This document shows, piece after piece, positions 24,649 through 32,845 of a stretch of DNA of 64,000 nt. The stretch comes from Candidatus Gastranaerophilales bacterium. GTDB lineage: Bacteria > Cyanobacteriota > Vampirovibrionia > Gastranaerophilales > Gastranaerophilaceae. The notes below the pieces were generated by a model. It did not search any database. It saw only the letters and a list, made by a program, of their open reading frames with translations, and was not told where the DNA came from. The stretch's first letter is position 1, and each line of letters opens with the position of its first letter. Location: NCBI GenBank assembly GCA_028693235.1, contig JAQUVW010000004.1, positions 1 to 64,000 of the forward strand. Direction: 5' to 3'. Made by a program: the position numbers and the translations under genes.

Positions 24649-26187
24649 TTAACTATTATATTGAATTAAAAAATTTAATAATAAATTTTTATCAAGTTCC
24701 GCAACCTGTGTATTATAAATATGCAATGCATGTATATTGTCAATTTCTGTAATTAAGTCTAAAAAATCAAAGGCAAAAGGTTCAGGAGTTCTTCTCTGAG
24801 TTGATAATCCACTGTTTGTGTTCGTCAAAGTGTACCAAGAACCATATATGTCAGATTCATTCTCTTTTGCAAGTATTAAATTATATCCAGCGCCGGAAGA
24901 ATGGTTTATATACCCCCAAGCTTGTATCACTTTATTGTCTAATTTTGGAGTAAAATTTACTTGTTTTGTTGCTCTTTGACCAGAATGCCAATTTGTATAA
25001 TATTCCTTTTTGTGACATTTCTCAGGCAATACGGTTTGTACTTCAATTCGCAATTCCTTGCGAGATGAGGTTTTAATTGCATAACAAAAATTTTCTGAAG
25101 AAAAAGGTTCTTTGTTAAAGATTATTTGATTACCATCAATATATTGCTGATTATAAGTATTAATAAATTCTTTAATTGGATTTATTATCGACTCTTTCAA
25201 TTGATATTCGACAAGATTATTTATTTCTGTTATTTCTTCTTGTCTCTGCTTTTTCTTTAATTCTTCGGCTTTCAACGTATTGTCTTGCTGAACTTTTACT
25301 CTTAATGCAAAATCTACCATTGAAGAAACTGAATTATTAGCGGTTGCTGTTTTAACCTTTGACAAGTCAGTTATTATATCTGACCAGTTTGCATATCTTT
25401 TGCTAGTATTTTTTTCAAGCATTTTTAATATTACTTGAGACATCGCAAGTGATAATTGTTCATTTATACTTTGAGGGTTTTTTGCTTGTTGATATAGGTG
25501 CATTGATTTGTAATCTTTGTTATCAGGTATGTCATAAGGATACTTCAGTGTTGCTAATTGGAAAAATACTATACCCATTGAATATATATCTATTTGGATT
25601 GTGTTTTTTTGCATTCCCCATGCTTCAGGTGCAAAATATAGCTCAGAGCCATAACCTTTAAATGTTTTTGTCCTTGTTGATTCATCAGCAAATTTTGATA
25701 AACCAAAGTCCGAAATTTTAAACAGTTCTTTATCAATTAATATGTTTTGAGGTTTTATATCTCGATGTACTAATTTTGAATTTATTTCTTTCATTCCTGA
25801 TATCAGTTGTGAAAAAATATCAGAAAGTCGTTGATTTTCAATATAATCGGATTGTTCCTTTATAAACTGGTCTAAAGTTCCGTTATTTGCATATTCCATT
25901 ATGATATACGGAGGCAAATCTTTATAGGTTTGTCCGTCATGAAAATACCAATATTTAATGATGTGGGTATGATTTATTTTAATTGCACTTTTTGCTTCTT
26001 GAATAAATGAATTTAAGGTTGCTTCATTAGGATATTCCGTAGGTAAAGTTTTTAATGCAAATATAGCATTTGTTTTTACATCTTTTATTTTAAACACATT
26101 GCCAAATCCACCACTCCCGATTGACTCGATAACAATATATTCATTTCTATTGTCGTCATAGATTATAGATCCGATTGTAATAATCAT
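24649..26187 (-). CDS. Hanks-type Ser/Thr protein kinase with unknown C-terminal domain
   Basis: 512 residues. Kinase domain at about 15-285: glycine loop GSGGFGNVF (24-32), Lys46 (FALKTL), HRDIKPQN (141-148), DFG (160-162) and APE (FAPEAWG). All catalytic residues are present, so it should be active. A coiled stretch (about 300-325) leads to a C-terminal domain of about 190 residues with no known match (WGYINHSSGAGYNLILAKENES). There is no transmembrane helix, unlike PknB-type envelope kinases. It starts 2 bases after the Ymh gene stop, so the two are coupled. Confidence 0.85.
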   Translation of the reverse strand: MIITIGSIIYDDNRNEYIVIESIGSGGFGNVFKIKDVKTNAIFALKTLPTEYPNEATLNSFIQEAKSAIKINHTHIIKYWYFHDGQTYKDLPPYIIMEYANNGTLDQFIKEQSDYIENQRLSDIFSQLISGMKEINSKLVHRDIKPQNILIDKELFKISDFGLSKFADESTRTKTFKGYGSELYFAPEAWGMQKNTIQIDIYSMGIVFFQLATLKYPYDIPDNKDYKSMHLYQQAKNPQSINEQLSLAMSQVILKMLEKNTSKRYANWSDIITDLSKVKTATANNSVSSMVDFALRVKVQQDNTLKAEELKKKQRQEEITEINNLVEYQLKESIINPIKEFINTYNQQYIDGNQIIFNKEPFSSENFCYAIKTSSRKELRIEVQTVLPEKCHKKEYYTNWHSGQRATKQVNFTPKLDNKVIQAWGYINHSSGAGYNLILAKENESDIYGSWYTLTNTNSGLSTQRRTPEPFAFDFLDLITEIDNIHALHIYNTQVAELDKNLLLNFLIQYNS

Positions 26188-26189
26188 AT

Positions 26190-26894
26190 TTACCCCAATT
26201 CTCGTTTTGAATAATCACCGTCCAATATTCTTAATAAATAATTTGCAAAATATAGAAGTTCAACAGCTTTTTCTTGTTTAATAGTTATCCTATTATGTGC
26301 CTTTGGGTTTCTGATAAAACCTATTGCACCTGCAAACAAATCAGATTGAGCTTGTCGTTCGGCTTCTGGTAATGTAGTATTTATTAATCCCCCGGAATCT
26401 TTATTAAAGGCTTTTCGCATTAAGGCTACACCATTTAAATTGATAAGGTTACTTTTATCTCTAACCTTGACCTCAACATATTTAAAAGCCTCAAATACAG
26501 CCTCCGAATAATGAGTATCTTTAAATAATGATTTTACATTATCAGGCAAATATCCCCAATTCTCATCATTTACGGAAATAATGTCTTCAATAGTTTCATA
26601 TATTGCATTGAGATTGCAAAGTTGGGCTTTTGTTACATCGTAATTTGTACTAAAACGAATAAATTCGCAAAAAGAAGCAGCGTAATTATTTCTATCTAAA
26701 AATAAACGAACTTTTTCATACCAAGTATTAAATAAAGTTTCATCGACAAATGTTTGTATTATTTCATTGTGAGTTTCTTTTTGGTGTAACCATTCATTAG
26801 CTTTAACTGTAATTCCGACATCTTTTTGATAAGCACTTTTTAAAACTGCTTCCCCTTCTGAAATTAATTTTTTAAGCTTTTCTTTTATACCCAA
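26190..26894 (-). CDS. TIGR02391/Hypoth_Ymh family protein, first gene of kinase-protease operon
   Basis: 234 residues from a TTG at 26892-26894, with AAGG about 8 bases upstream. The C-terminal half carries the Ymh signature: HYSEAVFEAFKYVEVKVRD, GVALMRKAF, LFAGAIGFIRNPKAHNR, LLYFANYLLRILDG. Arg195 and His200 (RNPKAH) have R-x4-H spacing as in HEPN ribonucleases. Whether Ymh proteins are true HEPN enzymes is not settled here. A paralogue with Lys in the Arg position stands beside mrr at 6438-7088. Its promoter region overlaps the putative right arm sites of the element. Confidence 0.8.
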   Translation of the reverse strand: MGIKEKLKKLISEGEAVLKSAYQKDVGITVKANEWLHQKETHNEIIQTFVDETLFNTWYEKVRLFLDRNNYAASFCEFIRFSTNYDVTKAQLCNLNAIYETIEDIISVNDENWGYLPDNVKSLFKDTHYSEAVFEAFKYVEVKVRDKSNLINLNGVALMRKAFNKDSGGLINTTLPEAERQAQSDLFAGAIGFIRNPKAHNRITIKQEKAVELLYFANYLLRILDGDYSKRELG

Positions 26895-26951
26895 ATCAAG
26901 ACCTTATTTTTTATAAAATTATTGTAATCATTTTAGGGTTTTACAATCCTA

Positions 26952-26970
26952 TTACGACATTTTTACGACA
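26952..26970. promoter_or_regulatory. Putative integrase arm-type sites, right end
   Basis: Direct copies of TTACGACA at 26952-26959 and 26963-26970, with the same orientation and 11-base phasing as the pair at 15876-15894, 73 bases inside the attR core. They also lie upstream of the Ymh operon start. Confidence 0.6.
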
Positions 26971-26996
26971 ATTTTGCTTTGATGTCCTTTTATAAA

Positions 26997-27029
26997 AAAT
27001 AGCAATACCCCTAAAAGGTTTGCTATTTC
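26997..27029 (-). terminator. Terminator for the tRNA, supplied by the element
   Basis: AAATAGCAATACC, a short loop, then GGTTTGCTATTT: a 12-base stem with one bulged base. On the minus strand it follows the tRNA 3' end by 14 bases, replacing the native terminator that was displaced to 15674-15700. The T-tract on the minus strand (from A-runs before 27000) supports termination. Confidence 0.6.
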
Positions 27030-27042
27030 TATCTTTTAAAAT

Positions 27043-27089
27043 TTGGGCCCGGCAGGATTCGAACCTGCGACCAAAGGATTATGAGTCCT
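27043..27089 (-). repeat. attR: 47-bp direct repeat inside the tRNA gene
   Basis: Identical to 15705-15751. It restores the 3' part of the tRNA from the T-arm through the anticodon arm, so integration leaves the tRNA functional. The boundary falls at the start of the anticodon stem, usual for tyrosine-integrase islands. Confidence 0.92.
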
Positions 27090-27115
27090 CTGCGCTACCG
27101 CTGCGCCACAAGCCC
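27044..27115 (-). tRNA. tRNA-Met (CAT anticodon), elongator or Ile2 type
   Basis: 72 bases without encoded CCA. Acceptor GGGCTTG pairs with CGGGCCC (with two G-T pairs); D-stem GCGC/GCGC; anticodon stem GAGGA/TCCTT around CTCATAA, so anticodon CAT; T-stem GCAGG/CCTGC with loop TTCGAAT; discriminator A. The anticodon stem lacks the three G-C pairs of an initiator, so it is elongator Met, or Ile2 if lysidine-modified. Sequence alone does not separate these. Its 3' half is the integration site of the element to the left. Confidence 0.92.
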
Positions 27116-27180
27116 ATCACTATTTATTATGTTATTAAAATAACATCTAAATATCTTATGGTCAAGTAGTTTAATAGATA

Positions 27181-27216
27181 AAAAGAAACTTCACTATTTA
27201 AGATAATGAAGTTTCA
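27181..27216 (-). terminator. Intrinsic terminator of the 27246-27929 gene
   Basis: GAAACTTCA (27185-27193) and TGAAGTTTC (27207-27215) form a 9-base stem with a 13-base loop. On the minus strand the stem is followed by TTTTT, and it lies 30 bases after the stop. Confidence 0.6.
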
Positions 27217-27245
27217 TCTAATAAAAATATATTATGTATAAATAT

Positions 27246-27929
27246 TTACACGTCTTGTCGTGGTGCAATATTTATAGGTTTGGCTAATGAAGCGATTATC
27301 ATAGCGGGAACTATCCACGGAGTGACTGCTTTGACAGTTTTCGCTATTCCTTGATGGTTTGCTGCAAACTTGCCGGCCTTTTCAACCAGTGGATTAAAGA
27401 CTTTTTGTGCAATTTTTGAAGAATCGATGCCTGCTTGAAGTTTTGATAATTTAGCAACTGTCTTGTCTTTTACCCCTTCAGGAAGTGCCTTAACTGCTTT
27501 AGCAACAATGCTTCTACCAACTTCGTAGGCACCAAACAATGCTGTTAAATCGACTAAAGATTTAGCGACAGGATGTTCTTGTTGCATTTGTTGGAGTTTT
27601 GGTGATTTGGCAGTAATTTTGTCAATACCTTTAGAAAGAAGATTGAATACGCCAAAGAAAACACCCCAAGATGTCATCCTCGCAGCGAATGAGCCCATGC
27701 CTGCACCTAGCGAGGTAATGCCCGCAGCACCAAGTTTTGAAGTTGTTTGCCCAGCTGCAATAAAGGAATCGACAACTGGGATTACTTTTAGAGCTGTGTT
27801 AGAAGCTTGATTATTTTTATATTCACGATGTAAAACAGATGGTTGCTGTTTTTTAGTGTTATCTGCTTGCATATCAATTATTTGCGGAAATTGATTAAAC
27901 GAATTATTTTGAGAAACCATACCAACCAT
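27246..27929 (-). CDS. Hypothetical protein with Gly/Ala-rich hydrophobic segments
   Basis: 227 residues; a nearby in-frame Met four codons in is an alternative start. The N-terminal 45 residues are polar. Two hydrophobic, Gly/Ala-rich segments follow (AAGITSLGAGMGSFAARMTSWGVFFGVFNLL and a C-terminal VTPWIVPAMIIASLA), joined by amphipathic helices. A membrane or surface association is possible. No family recognised. It lies next to the tRNA gene, outside the integrated element, and is the first chromosomal gene to its right. Divergent from mtaB. Confidence 0.6.
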   Translation of the reverse strand: MVGMVSQNNSFNQFPQIIDMQADNTKKQQPSVLHREYKNNQASNTALKVIPVVDSFIAAGQTTSKLGAAGITSLGAGMGSFAARMTSWGVFFGVFNLLSKGIDKITAKSPKLQQMQQEHPVAKSLVDLTALFGAYEVGRSIVAKAVKALPEGVKDKTVAKLSKLQAGIDSSKIAQKVFNPLVEKAGKFAANHQGIAKTVKAVTPWIVPAMIIASLAKPINIAPRQDV

Positions 27930-28028
27930 AACTGCCTCTTCCTATATTTTTAACAATTTGGTATAAACTTTGTAAATTATACTATATTAATACGGAAAAA
28001 TAAAATTTTTTGCTAGTACAATAGTATT

Positions 28029-29327
28029 ATGTCTAAATCGATTAAAAATTTTTTAATAAAAACATTGGGTTGTAAAACGAACCAACTTGAATCTGCCGTG
28101 ATAGAAGAAAGGTTGATTTCAAAAGGGTTTATGCCTGTTGAAACAATGCAAGATGCAAATATCTTCATATTAAATTCTTGCTCTGTAACATCGACAGCAG
28201 ATAGCAAAGCTTTGACCCTCTTGAAACACGCAAAACAAAACAATCCCGAAATAACAACTGTTTTGACCGGTTGTTTTGCACAACTTGCTTATGAAAAACT
28301 TAAAACCAACTCTAATATAGATTTTTTAGTCGGGAACCAAGAAAAAGCTGATATTCCTGAAATATTAGAAAACGACAAAAGATTTGCCGTAAGTGACATT
28401 TTTTTATACAAAGATTTTAGATATGAAAAAATCAATACAATTCACAAAACAAGAGCTGTAATAAAAATCCAAGATGGTTGCAATAATCGTTGCACATATT
28501 GCACAATCCCATTGGCTAGAGGACAAAACAGAAGCAATAAAGCTCAAAACATTATAGAGCAAATTGCTCTTTTGAAATCGCATGGTTTCGAAGAAGTTGT
28601 ACTTACGGGTATTCATATCGGTCAATGGGGCAATGATTTTGAACCGCAAAAACATTTAGTTAATCTGCTCAAAGAAATTGAAAAAACTGAGATTACAAGA
28701 TACCGTTTGGGCTCTTTGAATCCGCTTGAGCTGAATGATGAACTTTTAGATTTTTTGTCACAATCAAAAAAATTCTGTCCCCATTTTCATATTTCGCTAC
28801 AATCTGCTTGTGACAAGACATTGAAAACAATGCACAGATTTTATTCTTACGACTTTGCAGACAATATAATCAATAAAATCAACAAAAATTTCAAACTTCC
28901 TTTTTTAGGCAGCGACGTGATAGTCGGGTTCCCGAATGAAACAGAAAAAGACTTTGAAACGACTTATAATAATCTAAAAAACTCAAGACTTTCCAGAATT
29001 CACGTTTTCCCTTATTCAAGAAGAAAAAACACCCCTGCAGGCGAGATGAAAAACCAAATTCAAGACTCTATAAAAAAAGAACGTGTAAAAATGCTTTTAG
29101 AGCTCTCAGAAAAAAAACTGGAAGAATTTTTAACGAAAAATATAAATACCGAAACCGAAGTCATTATTGAACCTAACAGAGATAAAAAAACAGGATTTTT
29201 AAAAGGTGTTACGCCCAATTATTTAAACGTTTTAATTGATACAAAAGAAAACAAAACAGGTATTACAAAGGTTCATATTAACGGAATAAGCAATGACAAA
29301 AGTCGTTTGATGGGTATTTTAAAATAA
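28029..29327 (+). CDS. mtaB: tRNA (t6A37) methylthiotransferase MtaB
   Basis: 432 residues. It adds a methylthio group to t6A at position 37 of tRNAs that read ANN codons, giving ms2t6A. The N-terminal MTTase domain has cysteines at LGCKTNQLES, NSCSVT and GCFAQL for one iron-sulfur cluster. The radical SAM cluster is Cys151, Cys155 and Cys158 (GCNNRCTYCTIP). A TRAM-like C-terminal domain ends the protein. MtaB rather than MiaB is favoured by the LGCKTNQLESAVIEERL start and by length. tsaC in this window acts earlier in the same pathway. Confidence 0.9.
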   Translation: MSKSIKNFLIKTLGCKTNQLESAVIEERLISKGFMPVETMQDANIFILNSCSVTSTADSKALTLLKHAKQNNPEITTVLTGCFAQLAYEKLKTNSNIDFLVGNQEKADIPEILENDKRFAVSDIFLYKDFRYEKINTIHKTRAVIKIQDGCNNRCTYCTIPLARGQNRSNKAQNIIEQIALLKSHGFEEVVLTGIHIGQWGNDFEPQKHLVNLLKEIEKTEITRYRLGSLNPLELNDELLDFLSQSKKFCPHFHISLQSACDKTLKTMHRFYSYDFADNIINKINKNFKLPFLGSDVIVGFPNETEKDFETTYNNLKNSRLSRIHVFPYSRRKNTPAGEMKNQIQDSIKKERVKMLLELSEKKLEEFLTKNINTETEVIIEPNRDKKTGFLKGVTPNYLNVLIDTKENKTGITKVHINGISNDKSRLMGILK

Positions 29328-29395
29328 CTTAACTTGTAAGCATGTTTTTGCCGTGCTACCGTAATAAAAGACAGGAAAGTGAGTATCAAAGGGAA

Positions 29396-32300
29396 ATGGG
29401 AAAGTACGTTCCACTCCACGTACATACAGAATACAGTTTACTTGATGGTGCCATCAGGAACAAGGACTATTGTAAATTTGCTAAGGAAAATGGCTTTGAG
29501 GCAATTGCAATAACCGACCACGGCAACATGTATGGAGCCATGGAACTTTATCGTACCTGTAAAGATAACGGCATAAAACCCATAATCGGCTGCGAAGTCT
29601 ACGTTTATGACGGAGATATAAAAGAAAAACAACAAGGAAGAAACAAGCTTAACCACTTGGTCTTGATTGCAAAAAACAAAGAAGGTTATCAAAACCTCGT
29701 AAAAATCGTCAGTGCCTCTTATATTGACGGATTTTACTATAAACCTCGTGTCAACCATGAATTGATTGAAAAACACAAAGACGGCTTGATTTGCCTGTCT
29801 GCTTGTATTCAAGGAGAACTCGCTCAAGAAGTTTTAAAAGGAACAAAAGAAAGTGCAAGAGAAATTGCAAAATATTATCTCGGACTTTTTGGCGAAGACT
29901 TTTATATAGAAATCCAAGACCACGGATTAACTGAACAAAAACAATCTAATCCTGAATTGATTGCAATTGCAAAAGAATTAAATGTTAAACTTGTAATAAC
30001 AAACGATAGCCACTATTTAAAAAAAGAAGATGCCCTCTGGCATGACACGCTTCTTTGTATTCAAACAAATGCTTTAAAGTCAGACGAGCACAGATTTAAG
30101 TTCCCTAACAATGAATTTTATGTAAAAACTGAAGAACAGTTGCGTGATGCTTTTAAATGGCTTGATGCCGAAACTTTTAATCAAGCGATAGAAAACACAT
30201 CAGAAGTTGCAGAAAAATGTCACCTAATAATAAAAATGGGTGAAAATATATTACCGCATTATGATGTCCCTAAAAACCATACTATTGAATCATATCTTGA
30301 TTTTCTCGTAAGAGAAGGGCTTGAACAAAGATATGGAACTATCACCCCGGAAATTGAAGAGCGACGAAAATACGAGCTTGATATTATTTCAAAAATGGGA
30401 TTTTCCGCCTACTTCTTGATAGTTTGGGATTTTATAAATTACTCACGAGAGCACGGAATTCCTGTTGGACCCGGAAGAGGCTCGGCAGCAGGCAGTTTGA
30501 TAGCATATTCGTTGGGAATTACAGACCTTGACCCGATGAGGCATCACCTGTTGTTCGAAAGATTTTTGAACCCTGAACGTGTAAGCATGCCTGATGTCGA
30601 TATTGACTTTTGTATTGTCGGCAGAGGCAGAGTAATTGAGTACGTAACCGAAAAATACGGAGCTGATAAGGTTTGCCAAATTATCACGTTTGGCTCATTA
30701 GGTGCAAAAAATGCGATAAAAGCTGTTGCAAGGGTTTTAGATATTCCTTTTGCAGAATCAAACCAAATTTCACAGCTTATTCCGAACGGTCCAAAAGTCC
30801 ATATTGATGACGCATTAGCCGAAGGAAGCGAATTAAAAGACCTGTATGACAAAGATGAAAGAATAAGAAACTGGATAGATGAAGCAAAAAGTATTGAAGG
30901 TTTAAAACAAAACATCGGAATGCACGCAGCGGGGGTAATAATCGCCCGTGACCCATTGGATACAATCGTTCCGGTTCAATATACAAAAGAAGGAAACGTA
31001 ATCACTCAATATCCAAAAGAAGATTGTGAAAAAATCGGTCTTTTGAAAATGGACTTTTTGGGCTTGAAGAACTTGACGACAATTCAATCTACGTTGGATA
31101 TGATTAAGGAACGACGAGGGATAGACGTTGAAATAAATAAAATTCCGCTTGATGATAAAAAGACCTTTTCACTTTTAAATGCAGGCGATACTGATGGAGT
31201 TTTCCAGCTCGAATCTGCTGGAATGAAGAGCCTTGTAAAAAGACTAAAACCGTCTGTATTTGAAGATTTAGGTGCGTTAGTGGCATTATTCAGACCGGGC
31301 CCGTTGGATTCAGGAATGGTCGATGATTTTGTTGACAGAAAACACGGACGTCAAAAGGTTACCTATCCGCATCCGAGTTTGGAGCCAATACTAAAAGACA
31401 CATACGGAACTATTGTTTACCAAGAACAAATCATGCAAATTGCACAAGTTCTTGCAGGTTATTCGTTGGGTCAAGCAGATATGCTCAGACGTGCAATGGG
31501 TAAGAAAAAAGTCGAAATCATGCAAGAAAACAAAGCTGGTTTCGTAGATGGTGCAAAGAAAAACAATGTTGACGAAAAAATTGCCTCAGACTTGTTTGAT
31601 ACAATGGCGAAATTTGCCGCATATTGTTTCAACAGGTCGCACTCAGCCGCATACGCTTTTGTAGCATACCAAACAGCCTATTTAAAAGCTCATTATCCTA
31701 TCGAATATTTTTGTGCATTGTTGTCAAGTGTAAAAGATGACCAAGACAAAACCCAAATGTATATTGCAATGGCTCAAAAAATGGGCATAAAGGTTTTGCC
31801 TCCCGATATAAATAAATCTCACGCAGAATTTGCACCTGACGAAAACAATATAAGATTCGGACTAAATTCGGTAAAAGGGATTGGCGGAGCAGTCCTCGAA
31901 ATGCTAGAAGAAGAGCGAAAAGCAAATGGTGAGTTTAAATCCATCGCCGACTTTGCAGCAAGAGTAAATACAAAATGTTTAAACAAAAAGACCCTCGAAA
32001 GCTTAATTAAAGCAGGTGCTTTTACTTGCTTAGAGCCATCACGCAAAAAAATGTTTAATAATATCGACAATATTATTACAGCGGCAACGAGAGAAAGCCA
32101 AGCTCGTGAGCTCGGTCAAGTCAGCCTTTTTGCAGCATTAGGTGGTGGAGGAGAAGCGACGGCAACAGCCAGCTATCAGATGCAGTCGTTTGAACTTTAT
32201 GGAGATGATGAGGACTTTTCTGATTCAGAAATTCAAGCATTTGAAAAAGAATACCTTGGATTTTATGTAACCAGCCACCCGCTTGAATCAATTAGAGATA

Positions 32301-32845
32301 AGCTTCCATTTTTGACAACTCACAACATTTGTGACCTTGTAGAAATGCCAAATGACAAATATATTACAATCTGCGGACTTCTTACTCAAGTAAGACAAAT
32401 CCCTCTAAAGAAAGACCCCACTAAGTTTCTAAAGGCAGGGATTATTGAAGACCTTACAGGAAAATTGGAATTTGTTGCTTTTCACAAGACTTTGCAAGCA
32501 TATAATTCATTGATGCAAGCTGAAAGCAAAGTTATATTGTCAGGTAAATTTCAACGAAAAGATGAAGACCGAACGCAAATAATTGTTGAAAGCGTAAAAC
32601 CTGTAGATAACAGCAATATAATTACGCTAAATATACTTGATGAAATGAAATTTGAAGAAATTGTTCAACTTAAAGATTTGCTGTGCAAATTCAAAGGAAC
32701 CGACCCTATAATGTTTAAAATAAATGGCACAAAAATATTGGGCTCAACAACTTTTTGGATTGAAGCATCAAACGATATGACTCAAACAGTCGAAAAAGCT
32801 TTTGATGGAAAAATCAAAGTCGAGATAAAATCATTGGACAGCTAG
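29396..32845 (+). CDS. dnaE: DNA polymerase III subunit alpha
   Basis: 1149 residues from the ATG at 29396; a frame open to 29342 adds an unlikely basic leader. Order: PHP domain (YVPLHVHTEYSLLDG, ITDHGNM), polymerase core with the catalytic Asp residues in MPDVDIDFC, the PRGRGSAAGSL-type motif (VGPGRGSAAGSLIAYSL), tandem helix-hairpin-helix, and an OB fold (YITICGLLTQVRQIPLK). This is the standard DnaE1 layout and length of the replicative polymerase. Its last four bases overlap the convergent HD-GYP gene. Confidence 0.97.
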   Translation: MGKYVPLHVHTEYSLLDGAIRNKDYCKFAKENGFEAIAITDHGNMYGAMELYRTCKDNGIKPIIGCEVYVYDGDIKEKQQGRNKLNHLVLIAKNKEGYQNLVKIVSASYIDGFYYKPRVNHELIEKHKDGLICLSACIQGELAQEVLKGTKESAREIAKYYLGLFGEDFYIEIQDHGLTEQKQSNPELIAIAKELNVKLVITNDSHYLKKEDALWHDTLLCIQTNALKSDEHRFKFPNNEFYVKTEEQLRDAFKWLDAETFNQAIENTSEVAEKCHLIIKMGENILPHYDVPKNHTIESYLDFLVREGLEQRYGTITPEIEERRKYELDIISKMGFSAYFLIVWDFINYSREHGIPVGPGRGSAAGSLIAYSLGITDLDPMRHHLLFERFLNPERVSMPDVDIDFCIVGRGRVIEYVTEKYGADKVCQIITFGSLGAKNAIKAVARVLDIPFAESNQISQLIPNGPKVHIDDALAEGSELKDLYDKDERIRNWIDEAKSIEGLKQNIGMHAAGVIIARDPLDTIVPVQYTKEGNVITQYPKEDCEKIGLLKMDFLGLKNLTTIQSTLDMIKERRGIDVEINKIPLDDKKTFSLLNAGDTDGVFQLESAGMKSLVKRLKPSVFEDLGALVALFRPGPLDSGMVDDFVDRKHGRQKVTYPHPSLEPILKDTYGTIVYQEQIMQIAQVLAGYSLGQADMLRRAMGKKKVEIMQENKAGFVDGAKKNNVDEKIASDLFDTMAKFAAYCFNRSHSAAYAFVAYQTAYLKAHYPIEYFCALLSSVKDDQDKTQMYIAMAQKMGIKVLPPDINKSHAEFAPDENNIRFGLNSVKGIGGAVLEMLEEERKANGEFKSIADFAARVNTKCLNKKTLESLIKAGAFTCLEPSRKKMFNNIDNIITAATRESQARELGQVSLFAALGGGGEATATASYQMQSFELYGDDEDFSDSEIQAFEKEYLGFYVTSHPLESIRDKLPFLTTHNICDLVEMPNDKYITICGLLTQVRQIPLKKDPTKFLKAGIIEDLTGKLEFVAFHKTLQAYNSLMQAESKVILSGKFQRKDEDRTQIIVESVKPVDNSNIITLNILDEMKFEEIVQLKDLLCKFKGTDPIMFKINGTKILGSTTFWIEASNDMTQTVEKAFDGKIKVEIKSLDS

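Larger units (their letters stand above)
15705..27089 (+). mobile_element. tRNA-integrated phage-satellite-like element (about 11.4 kb)
   Basis: Bounded by a 47-base perfect direct repeat (15705-15751 and 27043-27089), the right copy lying inside an intact tRNA-Met gene. A tyrosine integrase starts about 180 bases inside the left end. Contents in order: integrase, ORF6N protein, small HTH genes, an unknown 342-residue protein, HTH/DUF1376/HTH_36 replication-type genes, a tail-assembly chaperone, a frameshifted tape measure and a Nu1-like small terminase. A Ymh-kinase-protease operon lies on the opposite strand at the far end. No large terminase, portal, capsid or lysis gene is present. Confidence 0.88.

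Noticed and set aside
24649-26187. PknB-type envelope kinase
   Set aside because: No transmembrane helix and no PASTA repeats; the C-terminal domain is soluble and unknown.
27044-27115. Initiator tRNA-fMet
   Set aside because: The anticodon stem is GAGGA/TCCTT, without the three consecutive G-C pairs of initiators.
29438-32070. Several antisense frames of 60-130 residues within dnaE
   Set aside because: All lie opposite a strongly conserved gene and lack ribosome-binding sites; shadows of its codons.
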